From Phycisphaeraceae bacterium (GTDB lineage: Bacteria; Planctomycetota; Phycisphaerae; Phycisphaerales; UBA1924): DNA of 34,238 bases. How positions within the stretch are numbered: position 1 is the stretch's first letter; each line of letters opens with the position of its first letter. The notes beneath the pieces are model-generated. The model was not told the DNA's origin and made no database searches. It was given only the letters and a program-made list of their open reading frames with translations. The stretch covers positions 1 to 34,238 of the forward strand of contig BQJQ01000008.1 in the NCBI GenBank assembly GCA_021604785.1. The letters run 5' to 3'. This document shows positions 1 to 7,758 of the stretch, in pieces. The position numbers and the translations under genes were made by a program.

Positions 1-147
1 CTCGTCGGCAAGGGCGCCGTCGAGGGCATCGCCCGCCAGCCCGAAGCCGGCGGCCCCATCGGCACCAACATGATCCTCGCGGCGGCCCTGATCGAGGGTG
101 CGACCCTCTTCGCCGTCGTCGTGGGTCTGCTGACCCTCTTCCTCTGA
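1..147 (+). CDS. atpE: ATP synthase F0 subunit c, C-terminal part (5' end outside window)
   Basis: The frame is open from the first base and ends in TGA at 145-147, giving the last 48 residues. They contain the polar-loop region (GIARQPEAGG) followed by the second transmembrane helix with the ion-binding carboxylate in ALIEGATLF. Subunit c forms the membrane rotor ring that carries protons or sodium through F0. The Glu is followed by Gly-Ala rather than the Ser/Thr typical of sodium-binding rings, so a proton ring is more likely (inference). The next genes are atpF and atpH, the usual order. The 5' end, and presumably atpB, lie left of the window. Confidence 0.93.
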   Translation, partial: LVGKGAVEGIARQPEAGGPIGTNMILAAALIEGATLFAVVVGLLTLFL

Positions 148-230
148 ATCAACTCCCTCGGGCGGTTAGCGCCGCCCGTCGGATTTCGAGTACCCCGCCG
201 CGCCCAAACGCGGCCTTACGGGAGTGGACC

Positions 231-878
231 ATGAACCGGCTCGCACGCACCGCGTTGATCACCTTGGGCGCCTTCCTCCTCCTCGCGATCGCCGCGCCCG
301 CCCTCGGCAGCAGCGCCCTCGCGGCGGATGAACCCGCCGGCGCCCACGGCGACGGGCACGCCGACGCCGAGCACCAGGGCGTCATCCCGACGCCCCTCCA
401 GGGCGCCGCCCCCGCGATCACCGCGCTGATCTCCTTCGCGGTCGTCCTCGGCGTCATGTACGTCGTGATCTGGCCCAAGATCAACAAGGGCTTGGATGAG
501 CGTGCCGGCAAGATCACCGAAGAGATCGCCGCCGCCGAGCGTGCCCGCAAGCAGGCCGCCAGCGCCCTCGACGAGTACGAGAAGAACCTCGCCGAGGCCC
601 GCGCCGAGGCCAAGGCGATGCTCGAGAAGACCAAGGCCGACCAGACCGAGCTCGCCGCCCAGCTGCGCGCCAAGGCCGAGACCGAGCTGACGGCGATGCG
701 CGACCGCGCCCGCCAGGACATCGAGGCCGCCAAGCGGGCCGCGGTCAACGAGATCTACGCCGAGTCCGTCGGGCTCGCGTCGAGCATCGCGGGCAAGATC
801 CTCCAGCGCGAGGTCTCCGCCGGCGACCAGCAGCGTCTTGTCGAAGAGTCCCTCGCCGAGATGCAGGCCCAGGCCTGA
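231..878 (+). CDS. atpF: ATP synthase F0 subunit b with signal-like N-terminus
   Basis: The 215-residue protein is longer than the ~156 residues of E. coli subunit b. Residues 1-31 look like a signal sequence (MNRLAR, hydrophobic stretch, then an Ala-rich cleavage-like region). A short His/Asp/Gly-rich segment follows, then a transmembrane helix around 64-83 (ALISFAVVLGVMYVVIW). The rest is a long Ala/Glu/Arg-rich coiled coil, the peripheral stator stalk that links F0 to F1 through delta. The ATG is preceded by GGGAG about 7 nt upstream. It lies 83 bp after atpE and 47 bp before atpH, in one likely operon. The extra N-terminal segment is the unusual part. Family assignment rests on position, topology and coiled coil. 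Confidence 0.93.
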   Translation: MNRLARTALITLGAFLLLAIAAPALGSSALAADEPAGAHGDGHADAEHQGVIPTPLQGAAPAITALISFAVVLGVMYVVIWPKINKGLDERAGKITEEIAAAERARKQAASALDEYEKNLAEARAEAKAMLEKTKADQTELAAQLRAKAETELTAMRDRARQDIEAAKRAAVNEIYAESVGLASSIAGKILQREVSAGDQQRLVEESLAEMQAQA

Positions 879-925
879 GCCCACTGGCCTGACCCGAGCC
901 CGCCCGACCCGCGCAGGAGACCACC

Positions 926-1543
926 ATGCCCCTCGTTGAATCCCAGCCCGACGCCCTCGCCCGCGTCTACGCGACGAGCCTGTTCGAGCTCGCCGAGGCC
1001 GACGGCGGGCAGTCCCGCGCCGAGGAGATCCTGGGCGAACTCGAGGACATCTTGGAGCTCGCCCGCGCCGACGCCTCATTCTCCGAGTTCCTCGCGTCGC
1101 GCGTGCTCACCGCCGAGAAGCGCGAGGGCGCCCTCAAGAAGATGCTCGCAGGCCGTTGCCAAGACCTGACCCTCCGGTTCCTCCTCCTGCTCAACGAGAA
1201 GAACCGCCTGGGCCACCTCCCCGCGATCACGGGCGCCCTCGACCAGCTCGTCCAGGACCGCTTCGGCCGCGTCGAGGTTGATGTCTTCACCGCCTCGCCC
1301 ATCGGTTCCGAGGAGGTCGGGCTCATCAAGCAGCGCCTCAAGGCCGCGCTGGGCAAGGACCCGATCATCCACCCCTACACCGACACCGCGATGATCGGCG
1401 GCATCAAGGTCCGCATCGGCGACCGCCTCATCGACGGCTCGATCTCCACCCGCCTCCGCCAGATGCGCGACCGCCTGTCTCGCGAGGGCAACGCCGAGAT
1501 CCGCGCCAAAATGACCGACCTCATCGACGACGCCGGCGCCTAA
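926..1543 (+). CDS. atpH: ATP synthase F1 subunit delta
   Basis: The 205-residue protein starts at ATG after a strong AGGAG. The N-terminal helical domain (about 10-125) includes the typical [13 protein letters not shown] start and the LLLNEKNRL segment. The C-terminal domain carries [10 protein letters not shown] and the hallmark [20 protein letters not shown] near residues 157-176. Delta (OSCP in mitochondria) couples the b stalk to the top of the alpha/beta hexamer. Length is slightly above the usual ~180. The expected next gene, atpA, is absent. pgk follows after 38 bp, so the remaining F1 genes must be elsewhere. Confidence 0.94.
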   Translation: MPLVESQPDALARVYATSLFELAEADGGQSRAEEILGELEDILELARADASFSEFLASRVLTAEKREGALKKMLAGRCQDLTLRFLLLLNEKNRLGHLPAITGALDQLVQDRFGRVEVDVFTASPIGSEEVGLIKQRLKAALGKDPIIHPYTDTAMIGGIKVRIGDRLIDGSISTRLRQMRDRLSREGNAEIRAKMTDLIDDAGA

Positions 1544-1581
1544 ACAAAGCGCCCGGCCCACGCGTCACCCGGGAGCTCAAG

Positions 1582-2784
1582 ATGCCCAAGAAGACCATCG
1601 CCAACGTCGACGTCGCAGGCAAGCGCGTCCTCGTCCGTGTCGATTTCAACGTCCCCCTAGATGGCACCACCATCACCGACGACCGGCGCATCGAGGCCGC
1701 CCTCCCCACCATCAAGTCGATCACCGACCGCGGCGGCAAGGCCATCTTGATGTCCCACCTCGGCCGCCCCGACGGCACCGGCGTCGAGCCCGCGCTCTCC
1801 CTGCACCCCGTCGCCGAACGACTCAGCCAGCTGCTGGGCAAGCCCGTCGCGTTCCCGAGCCACGACGCGACCGACGCCGACGCCGCCTCGGGCGTCGCCG
1901 CGATGAACGACGGCGACGTCCTCCTGCTCGACAACCTCCGCTTCCACAAGGGCGAGAAGAAGGGCGACGCCGACTTCGCCGCCAAGCTCGCCGCGTACGC
2001 CGACGTATACGTCAACGACGCCTTCGGCACCTGCCACCGCACGGACGCCTCGATGGTCGCCGTCCCCAACGCCGTCGCGGGCCCCAAGGTCGCCGGGTTC
2101 CTCGTCGAGAAGGAAATCAAGTTCCTCTCCGAGGCGCTCGCCAGCCCCGCCAAGCCCTTCGTCGTCATCCTCGGCGGCGCCAAAGTCTCCGACAAGCTCC
2201 CCGCCATCGAGCACCTGCTCACCAAGGCCGACGCCATCCTCGTCGGCGGCGCCATGGCCTACACCTTCATCAAGGCCCTCGGGCACGAGGTGGGCAACTC
2301 GATCGTCGAGACCGACATGGTCACCGACGCCAAGCGGATCATCGACGCCGCCGCCCACTCGGACGTGGACCTGCACCTCCCGACCGACCACATCTGCTCG
2401 ACGCAGTTCGCCGCCGACTCGGGCGACATCGAGGTCTTCGAAGACCAGATCAAGCCCGGGTACATGGGCCTGGACATCGGCCCCAAGACCCAGGGCCACT
2501 TCGCCGAGGTCATCGCCCACGCCAAGACCGTCGTCTGGAACGGGCCCATGGGCGTCTTCGAGTGGCGCCCCTTCCGCATCGGCACCAAGACCATCGCTAA
2601 CGCCTGCGTCGAAGCCACTGAGAACGGCGCCACCACCATCGTCGGCGGGGGCGACTCCGCCGCCGCCGCCGAGCAGTTCGACGTCGCCGACAAGCTCTCC
2701 CACGTCTCCACCGGCGGCGGGGCGAGCCTGGCGATGCTCGAGGGCCAGCGGTTTGCAGCGGTCGATCTCCTCGACGACGCGTAA
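1582..2784 (+). CDS. pgk: Phosphoglycerate kinase
   Basis: The 400-residue protein has normal bacterial PGK length. It catalyses 1,3-bisphosphoglycerate + ADP to 3-phosphoglycerate + ATP in the cytosol. Diagnostic motifs run in order: [76 protein letters not shown] and the nucleotide-loop [10 protein letters not shown] followed by STGGGASL. The start ATG has GGGAGCTC upstream. It sits 38 bp after atpH in the same direction and may be co-transcribed with the atp genes. Its TAA stop overlaps a -10-like hexamer for the following kinase gene. Confidence 0.98.
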   Translation: MPKKTIANVDVAGKRVLVRVDFNVPLDGTTITDDRRIEAALPTIKSITDRGGKAILMSHLGRPDGTGVEPALSLHPVAERLSQLLGKPVAFPSHDATDADAASGVAAMNDGDVLLLDNLRFHKGEKKGDADFAAKLAAYADVYVNDAFGTCHRTDASMVAVPNAVAGPKVAGFLVEKEIKFLSEALASPAKPFVVILGGAKVSDKLPAIEHLLTKADAILVGGAMAYTFIKALGHEVGNSIVETDMVTDAKRIIDAAAHSDVDLHLPTDHICSTQFAADSGDIEVFEDQIKPGYMGLDIGPKTQGHFAEVIAHAKTVVWNGPMGVFEWRPFRIGTKTIANACVEATENGATTIVGGGDSAAAAEQFDVADKLSHVSTGGGASLAMLEGQRFAAVDLLDDA

Positions 2785-2787
2785 ACT
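2782..2787 (+). promoter_or_regulatory. Putative -10 element (TAAACT) for the 2794 kinase
   Basis: TAAACT begins on the pgk stop codon and ends 6 nt before the GTG at 2794. That spacing would place the transcription start on the start codon. No Shine-Dalgarno sequence is present. No convincing -35 is seen. It matches the -10-to-start arrangement at mutL, HIT, nadC, the histidine kinase and miaB. Confidence 0.4.
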
Positions 2788-2793
2788 CTCCGC

Positions 2794-3516
2794 GTGACCA
2801 TCTCCTCCCGCTTCGGCATCAAGCCCGGCCGCGTCCTCGCGTCCAAGTACGTCGTGGACGAGTTCCTCGGCTCGGGCTGGGAGGGCGAGGTCTACCTCGT
2901 CACCGAGCGCCTCACCGGCGCCCAGCGGGCCGCCAAGCTCTTCTTCCCCGAGCGCAACCCCCGCAACAAGTCCGTGCTGTTCTACGCGCGCAAGCTCGAG
3001 AAGCTCCGCGATTGCCGCATGGTCATCCAGTACCACCACTCGGAGAAACTCCGTCTGCGTGGCGAGGACGTCCACGTCCTCTTTTCCGAGTTCGTCGAGG
3101 GCTCCATCCTCTCCGACTTCATCAAGGACCAGCCCGGCAAACGCATGCAGCCCTTTGCCGCGATGCACCTGCTGCGTGCGCTCGCCGCGGGCCTGGCCGA
3201 GATCCACGAGCGCCGCGAGTACCACGGCGACCTCCACACCGGCAACATCCTCGTCTCACGCCGCGGCGTCCATTACGACGCCCGCTTTGTGGACCTCTAC
3301 GACTGGGGCCGCGCCACAAAGGCCCACATCCAGTCGGACGTCATGAACCTCGTCCGCGTCTTCCACGAATCCCTCGGCGGCTCCAAGCGCTATGCATCCA
3401 TGCCGCCCGAGGTGAAGCACATCTGCTGCGGGCTCAAGAACACGCTCATCGCCGCGCGGTTCCCCGACGCCTGGGCCCTCGCCCGCCACCTCGACACCTT
3501 CGAATGGGCCGACTGA
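2794..3516 (+). CDS. Short Ser/Thr-type protein kinase (DWG variant)
   Basis: The 240-residue protein starts at GTG 9 bp after pgk. Kinase landmarks: glycine-rich loop LGSGWEGEVYLV (25-36), the ATP-anchoring Lys48 in AAKLF, the catalytic loop YHGDLHTGNIL with Asp146 and Asn151, and the metal-binding Asp170 in DLYDWG, a DFG variant. Eukaryotic-like kinases carry HRD; here it is HGD, as in aminoglycoside-kinase-like and some bacterial kinases. The C-lobe is much shorter than in PknB-type enzymes (~270 residues for the kinase domain alone). There is no transmembrane helix or sensor domain, so it should be soluble. The catalytic residues look intact. The substrate is unknown; proximity to pgk is only suggestive. 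Confidence 0.8.
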   Translation: MTISSRFGIKPGRVLASKYVVDEFLGSGWEGEVYLVTERLTGAQRAAKLFFPERNPRNKSVLFYARKLEKLRDCRMVIQYHHSEKLRLRGEDVHVLFSEFVEGSILSDFIKDQPGKRMQPFAAMHLLRALAAGLAEIHERREYHGDLHTGNILVSRRGVHYDARFVDLYDWGRATKAHIQSDVMNLVRVFHESLGGSKRYASMPPEVKHICCGLKNTLIAARFPDAWALARHLDTFEWAD

Positions 3517-3569
3517 CACCCCGCCAGAGCCGATCCCGATCGGTTTGTGTCCGCGGCACGGTTATCCGG

Positions 3570-3597
3570 TTGATCCGCCCCGCCGGCGCCCCATACT
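3570..3597 (+). promoter_or_regulatory. Putative promoter for the 3637 secreted protein gene
   Basis: TTGATC at 3570-3575 and CATACT at 3592-3597 are separated by 16 bp, a sigma70-like pair. The predicted start leaves a leader of about 33 nt that includes a GGAG Shine-Dalgarno sequence before the ATG at 3637. The rest of the 120-bp gap (3517-3636) has only a weak 5-bp inverted repeat, CCGAT/ATCGG. Confidence 0.45.
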
Positions 3598-3636
3598 GAG
3601 GATGCAGGGGAAAACACCCATCCGGAGAACGCCCGC

Positions 3637-4209
3637 ATGCCCGCTCACGCCCGCCTCGCGATCGTCGCGTTGGTCGCCTCGTCCCACGCCGCCCTCGCCG
3701 GCATCGTCCACGACGAAGCAACCGACGGCGATCTCTCCGGCGACCGCCTCGCCCCCACCGCCCTCACGCTCGGCCCCGGGTCCAACACCCTCCGCGCCAC
3801 CGTCTCGCCCGGCGACCTCGATTACTTCACGTTCACAATCGCCCCCGGCCAGCGGCTCGACGCGATCGTCGTCGACGCGTTCAGCACGATCGGCGACGTC
3901 GCGTTCCTGGGCGTTCAACAGGGCACCGTCTTCACCGAGCCCGCGGGCCTCGCCGACGTCGCGAACCTCCTCGGGTACACCCACTTCGGCATCACGGGCG
4001 ACATCGGCCGCAACATCCTCCCGCGCATCGGCACCGGCAACGGCGCGATCGGCTTCACCGACACCCTGCCCGCCGGCGACTACGTCTTCTGGATGCAGCA
4101 GCAGGGCAAGCCCAGCCCGGTCACGCTTGACTTCGTCGTGACCCCAGCCCCGCCGACCGCTCTCGCGCTCGCCGGGTTCGCGCTGGTCGCGTCTCGCCGA
4201 CGCCGCTGA
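3637..4209 (+). CDS. Secreted protein with PEP-CTERM-like sorting tail
   Basis: The 190-residue protein has an N-terminal signal peptide (MPAHARLAIVALVASSHAALA, cleavage near 21). Its body resembles bacterial pre-peptidase C-type beta-sandwiches (SPGDLDYFTFTIAPGQRLDAI). The C-terminus is a short Pro motif, a hydrophobic helix and a basic end: TPAPPTALALAGFALVAS followed by RRRR. This is the PEP-CTERM/exosortase layout with a PAP-type variant in place of the canonical PEP. It is therefore probably exported and then processed or anchored by an exosortase-archaeosortase system encoded elsewhere. GGAGAA precedes the ATG. It converges on the alcohol dehydrogenase with a 3-bp gap. The exact function is not recognisable. 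Confidence 0.8.
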   Translation: MPAHARLAIVALVASSHAALAGIVHDEATDGDLSGDRLAPTALTLGPGSNTLRATVSPGDLDYFTFTIAPGQRLDAIVVDAFSTIGDVAFLGVQQGTVFTEPAGLADVANLLGYTHFGITGDIGRNILPRIGTGNGAIGFTDTLPAGDYVFWMQQQGKPSPVTLDFVVTPAPPTALALAGFALVASRRRR

Positions 4210-4212
4210 CCC

Positions 4213-5232
4213 TTACGCGAGGTCCTGCTCGAGCACGATCCGGTACCGCGCCTTGCCCGCGCGCAGGTGCTCGAACGCGTCGTTCGCCGCAGACATCTTG
4301 AATGTCTCGGTCACGGGCGCAATCGCGTGACGCGCGCAGAAATCGAGCATGTCTGCGATCGTCGCCGGGCTCCCGATGGGCGACCCGCTCACCGACTTCT
4401 GCCCCATGATGATCGGGAACGCGGTCACCGGGATCGGCTCCATGACCGCCCCCACCACGTGCAGCCGCCCCTTGGGTGACAACGCCCCGATGTACGCCTC
4501 CCAGTTCAGCGGCACGTTCACCGTGCTGATGAGAAAGTCGAACCGCCCGGCCTCCGCCTCGATCGCCGAGTCGTCGCGCGAGTTCACACACCGGTGCGCG
4601 CCCAGTTCTTTCGCCTCGTCCATCTTCGCGCCCGTCGAGGTGAACGCCGTCACCTCGCACCCCCACTTGTTCAGAAACCCCAGCGCCATGTGCCCGAGCC
4701 CGCCGATCCCGATCACCCCCACCCGGTCCGTCGGCTTCACCCCGAACTGCACGATTGGGTTGAAAACAGTAATCCCACCGCAGAACAGCGGCCCCGCGCC
4801 CACCGAGCCCACGCCCTCGGGCAGCGGCACCGCGAACGCCGCCTTCGAGCGCACGTGCGTCGCGAACCCGCCATGGCGTCCGACGATGGTCCCCTCCATC
4901 TCGCCGCAGAGGTTGTGATCCCCACCGACACAATGCCTGCAGTGCATGCAGCTGCCCGCCTGCCACCCCACGCCCACACGCTGCCCGATCTCCAGGTGTG
5001 TGACCAGTTCGCCCTTCGCCGCCACCGTCCCCGCCGCCTCGTGCCCGGGCACGAACGGGAATGATGCCATCCCCCACTCGTTGTCGAGCATCGACAGGTC
5101 CGAGTGGCAGATTCCGCAATGCGTCACCGCGACGTCCACCTCATGCGGTCCGAGCTCGCCCAGCTCATACTCGAACGCCCCGAGCGCCCCGCCCGCGTCC
5201 GTCGCCGCCAACGCCTTGACCGTCGTCCCCAT
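4213..5232 (-). CDS. Zinc-dependent alcohol dehydrogenase (cinnamyl-alcohol/YahK-like family)
   Basis: The 339-residue medium-chain dehydrogenase has the catalytic zinc site [11 protein letters not shown] (Cys39), PGHEAAG (His64-Glu65) and the Cys in GPLFCGG. The structural zinc loop has four cysteines (Cys95, 98, 101, 109). The Rossmann motif is [10 protein letters not shown], and the following TSTGAKM resembles NADP-binding members of the family, so it is probably an NADPH-dependent aldehyde reductase (inference). The start ATG has GAAGAGGAG upstream. It begins 32 bp after the mutL stop on the same strand and may be read from the mutL promoter. The substrate cannot be told from sequence. 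Confidence 0.92.
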   Translation of the reverse strand: MGTTVKALAATDAGGALGAFEYELGELGPHEVDVAVTHCGICHSDLSMLDNEWGMASFPFVPGHEAAGTVAAKGELVTHLEIGQRVGVGWQAGSCMHCRHCVGGDHNLCGEMEGTIVGRHGGFATHVRSKAAFAVPLPEGVGSVGAGPLFCGGITVFNPIVQFGVKPTDRVGVIGIGGLGHMALGFLNKWGCEVTAFTSTGAKMDEAKELGAHRCVNSRDDSAIEAEAGRFDFLISTVNVPLNWEAYIGALSPKGRLHVVGAVMEPIPVTAFPIIMGQKSVSGSPIGSPATIADMLDFCARHAIAPVTETFKMSAANDAFEHLRAGKARYRIVLEQDLA

Positions 5233-5264
5233 CGCCCGTCTCCTCTTCCCTATTGCCTATTGCC

Positions 5265-7118
5265 TCATCGCCTATCAAACAGCTTCTCAAGCTCGGTGAT
5301 CGTCAGCCGCACCGTCGTCGGCCTCCCGTGCGGGCACGATCCTGACCGCTCCGTCCGTGCGCGCATTTCGAGGATCTCCCCCATCTCCTCGTCGCTCAGC
5401 GTGTCCCCCGCCTTGATCGCGGCTTTGCACGCCATCATGTCCAGCACCTCGTGCAACGCCTCCTCCGTGTCCGGCGCCAGCCCGTCGCGGGCGAACCGCT
5501 CGAGCAGGTCCTTCACGAACACGTCCGGCTCCACGCCCCGCGACTGCAAAAAACTCGGGTACGCGTGCACCCCGATCGTGCGAGGCCCCAACGCCGCCGC
5601 CTCCACGCCCACCTTCGCCAAGACCGGCGCCAGCTCATCAAGCCGCCCGACCAGATCCTCGTCCGCCTCCACCACCGCCGGCGTCAGCAGCCGCTGCTGC
5701 TCAAGCGTCCCGCCCCCCGTCACCCGCGCCAGCAGCTTCTCGAACATCACCCGCTCGTGCAGCGCGTGCTGATCGATGATCACCACGCCGTGCTCGTCCT
5801 GCGTCACCAGAAAACTGTTGTGCACCTGCAGCACCCGGTCCGCGCGCCGGACCGTCGCCATCGGCGTCGGCTCGGGTATCGCACCCGGCGCGCGCGCCTC
5901 GATGAACCCCCCGGGCGGCGCCCCCGTGTGCGCCCGCCAAGGCTCGTTCGCCGGGTCCAACGCCCGGCGCAGTTCCTCGACCCCGCCCTCGCCGAGCCCC
6001 GGATCGCCCGCCCCACCGCTCGGCGGCAGCACCCCGCCGCCCGCGTCGCGCGCGCCGGACCCGTACCCCAGCTTCGACATCACCGTCGGCGTCAGGTCCG
6101 CCCGCTGCAGCGCCTCGCGCACGCTCCGCAGCACCGCCTGGTGCACCATCGACTGATCCCGGAACCGCACCTCCAGCTTCGCCGGGTGCACGTTCACGTC
6201 AAACGCCGTCGGCGACATCTCCAGCATCAACACCGCCGTCGGGTGCCGCCCCGGCTCGATCAGCCCGCGGTACGCCTCCCGCAGCGCGTGCTGGATCGAC
6301 TTGTCGCGGATCCACCGCCCGTTCAGGAACACGTGCTGCGCGCTCGCCGTCGCCCGCGCCACGCTGGGCAGCCCCGCGAGCCCCCAGATCAGGACGCCCC
6401 GATCATCATCGAACCGGTCCCACGATACCTCGACCAGCTGCGACTCGAGGTCCTTGCCCAAGACCGCGATCGCGCGCTCGCGGGCGGTCTGTCCGGGCGG
6501 CAGGTCCAGCGCCCGGCGCCCGTCCCCCTCGCACACGAACCCGACCGCCGGGTGCGCCAGCGCCAGCCGCCGCACCCACTCGACGCACCGCGTCTTCTCC
6601 GTCGTCGGCGTCCGCAGAAACTTCCGGCGCGCCGGCGTGTTGAAGTACAGGTTCCGCACCTCGACGACCGTGCCGCGTGATCCGCTCGCCGGGCGGACCG
6701 GCTCGACCGCCTCGCCCTGCGTCCGGATCTCCGACGCCGCATCCGCACCCGCCGCGCGCGAGCGGACGGTCATCCGCGAGACCGACGCGATCGACGCGAC
6801 CGCCTCGCCGCGGAACCCGAGCGTCCCGATCCGGTCCAGGTCCGCTTCCTGGCTCAGCTTGCTCGTCGCGTGCGACGCGATCGCCAGCGGCAGGTCCTCG
6901 GGCGTCATCCCCCGCCCGTCGTCGGTGATGCGGATCAGCTCGATCCCGCCCTCGACCAACTCCACGCGCACATTCGTGGCGCCCGCGTCGATCGCGTTCT
7001 CGACCAGTTCCTTGACCACACTCGCCGGGCGCTCGATCACCTCGCCCGCGGCGATCTGGTTCACCAGATGCGCGGAGAGTTTCTTGATCCGGGCGGGCTC
7101 GGAAGCGGTCGCGTCCAC
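5265..7118 (-). CDS. mutL: DNA mismatch repair protein MutL, endonuclease type
   Basis: I choose the GTG at 7118 (617 residues). The longer reading would run into the HIT gene, and the GTG starts just before the conserved region. The N-terminal GHKL ATPase has IAAGEVIERP, the ELVENAIDAG box, DDGRGM, HATSKL and LGFRGEAVASI. A Pro/Gly-rich linker follows. The C-terminal domain has the metal-dependent nicking motif DQHALHERVMFE (Asp449 to Glu460), plus ACKAAIKAG and CPHGRPT, which complete the endonuclease site. It should therefore nick DNA itself, as in bacteria lacking MutH, rather than resemble E. coli MutL. No MutS is nearby. A TACACT hexamer lies 5 nt before the GTG, with no Shine-Dalgarno sequence. 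Confidence 0.96.
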   Translation of the reverse strand: MDATASEPARIKKLSAHLVNQIAAGEVIERPASVVKELVENAIDAGATNVRVELVEGGIELIRITDDGRGMTPEDLPLAIASHATSKLSQEADLDRIGTLGFRGEAVASIASVSRMTVRSRAAGADAASEIRTQGEAVEPVRPASGSRGTVVEVRNLYFNTPARRKFLRTPTTEKTRCVEWVRRLALAHPAVGFVCEGDGRRALDLPPGQTARERAIAVLGKDLESQLVEVSWDRFDDDRGVLIWGLAGLPSVARATASAQHVFLNGRWIRDKSIQHALREAYRGLIEPGRHPTAVLMLEMSPTAFDVNVHPAKLEVRFRDQSMVHQAVLRSVREALQRADLTPTVMSKLGYGSGARDAGGGVLPPSGGAGDPGLGEGGVEELRRALDPANEPWRAHTGAPPGGFIEARAPGAIPEPTPMATVRRADRVLQVHNSFLVTQDEHGVVIIDQHALHERVMFEKLLARVTGGGTLEQQRLLTPAVVEADEDLVGRLDELAPVLAKVGVEAAALGPRTIGVHAYPSFLQSRGVEPDVFVKDLLERFARDGLAPDTEEALHEVLDMMACKAAIKAGDTLSDEEMGEILEMRARTERSGSCPHGRPTTVRLTITELEKLFDRR

Positions 7119-7123
7119 AACGC

Positions 7124-7129
7124 AGTGTA
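7124..7129 (-). promoter_or_regulatory. Putative -10 element (TACACT) for mutL
   Basis: On the minus strand TACACT ends 5 nt before the mutL GTG. There is no Shine-Dalgarno sequence, and this fits a leaderless transcript. It is divergent to the HIT -10 about 60 bp away. Confidence 0.45.
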
Positions 7130-7188
7130 CGGGCCCACGCCCGCCCGCGGGCCCCACCCACCCCCGCCGGGCGCGCCCCGGGGTGCGG

Positions 7189-7194
7189 TATGAT
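7189..7194 (+). promoter_or_regulatory. Putative -10 element (TATGAT) for the HIT gene
   Basis: TATGAT is a near-consensus -10 in otherwise very G+C-rich DNA and ends 6 nt before the ATG at 7201. No ribosome binding site is present between the two, which suggests a leaderless mRNA. Confidence 0.5.
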
Positions 7195-7200
7195 CCGGGC

Positions 7201-7653
7201 ATGACCGACTCCATTTTCAGCAAAATCATCCGCGGCGAGATCCCGGCCCACAAGCTCTACGAGGACGATTTCGTCATCGCGATCCTGGACATCAACCCGC
7301 TCTCCGAGGGGCACACGCTGGTGATCACCAAGGAGCCCGCCGAGACGCTCGACCAACTCTCCGACGACCACGCCGGCGCGCTCGGGCACGCCCTGCCGCG
7401 CATCTGCCGGGCGATCAAGAAGGTCACCGGGTGCACAAGCTACAACATCCTGCAAAACAACGGCAGCGCCGCCGGGCAGGAAGTGCCCCACGTGCACGTC
7501 CACGTCATCCCCTGCTACCCCGGCCGCGGCACACCCGTCGCCGGCAAGCCCGACAAGGACAACGGCCCCGGGCTCGAGAAACAGTGGCACCCCGGCACGC
7601 TGACCCAGGAAGAGGCGCTCGAGCTGGGCAAGCAGATCAAACGCCTGCTCTAA
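7201..7653 (+). CDS. HIT family nucleotide hydrolase (histidine triad)
   Basis: The 150-residue protein begins with the HIT start IFSKIIRGEIPAHKLYEDD. It has the LDINPLSEGHTLVITK strand region and the histidine triad HVHVHV (His97, 99, 101), preceded by NNGSAAGQEVPH. Hint-branch enzymes hydrolyse adenosine phosphoramidates and similar AMP/GMP-linked nucleotides in the cytosol. Bacterial HIT proteins are usually 110-140 residues; this one is slightly longer. It is a single gene, divergent from mutL and convergent with birA. Its physiological substrate is not evident. Confidence 0.95.
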   Translation: MTDSIFSKIIRGEIPAHKLYEDDFVIAILDINPLSEGHTLVITKEPAETLDQLSDDHAGALGHALPRICRAIKKVTGCTSYNILQNNGSAAGQEVPHVHVHVIPCYPGRGTPVAGKPDKDNGPGLEKQWHPGTLTQEEALELGKQIKRLL

Positions 7654-7672
7654 TCTCGCCCATTCCTGGTGG

Positions 7673-7749
7673 AGCCGATTTTCAACCGGCTTCTCTCTCC
7701 CCGCCGGGGAGAGGGCCGGGGTGAGGGGTCTTCGAGCACCGCAGTGCTC
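7673..7749. repeat. Cluster of three inverted repeats, REP-like, between convergent genes
   Basis: Three hairpins lie between HIT (+) and birA (-). AGCCG/CGGCT (7673-7677, 7687-7691) has a 9-nt loop. CTCTCCCC/GGGGAGAG (7695-7702, 7706-7713) is a perfect 8-bp stem with a GCC loop. GAGCAC/GTGCTC (7734-7739, 7744-7749) has a 4-nt loop. The middle one plus the following GGCCGGGGTGAGGGG resembles a palindromic REP-type intergenic repeat seen in many bacteria (recalled, not searched). Position suggests a bidirectional terminator, though there is no clear T-tract. Confidence 0.6.
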
Positions 7750-7758
7750 ACCGCTTGC

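Noticed and set aside
5248-5275. Short direct repeat (ATTGCCT twice, then CATCGCCT) between mutL and the alcohol dehydrogenase.
   Set aside because: There are only two exact units in a 28-bp A+T-richer stretch. It overlaps the mutL end and is too short to call a functional repeat.
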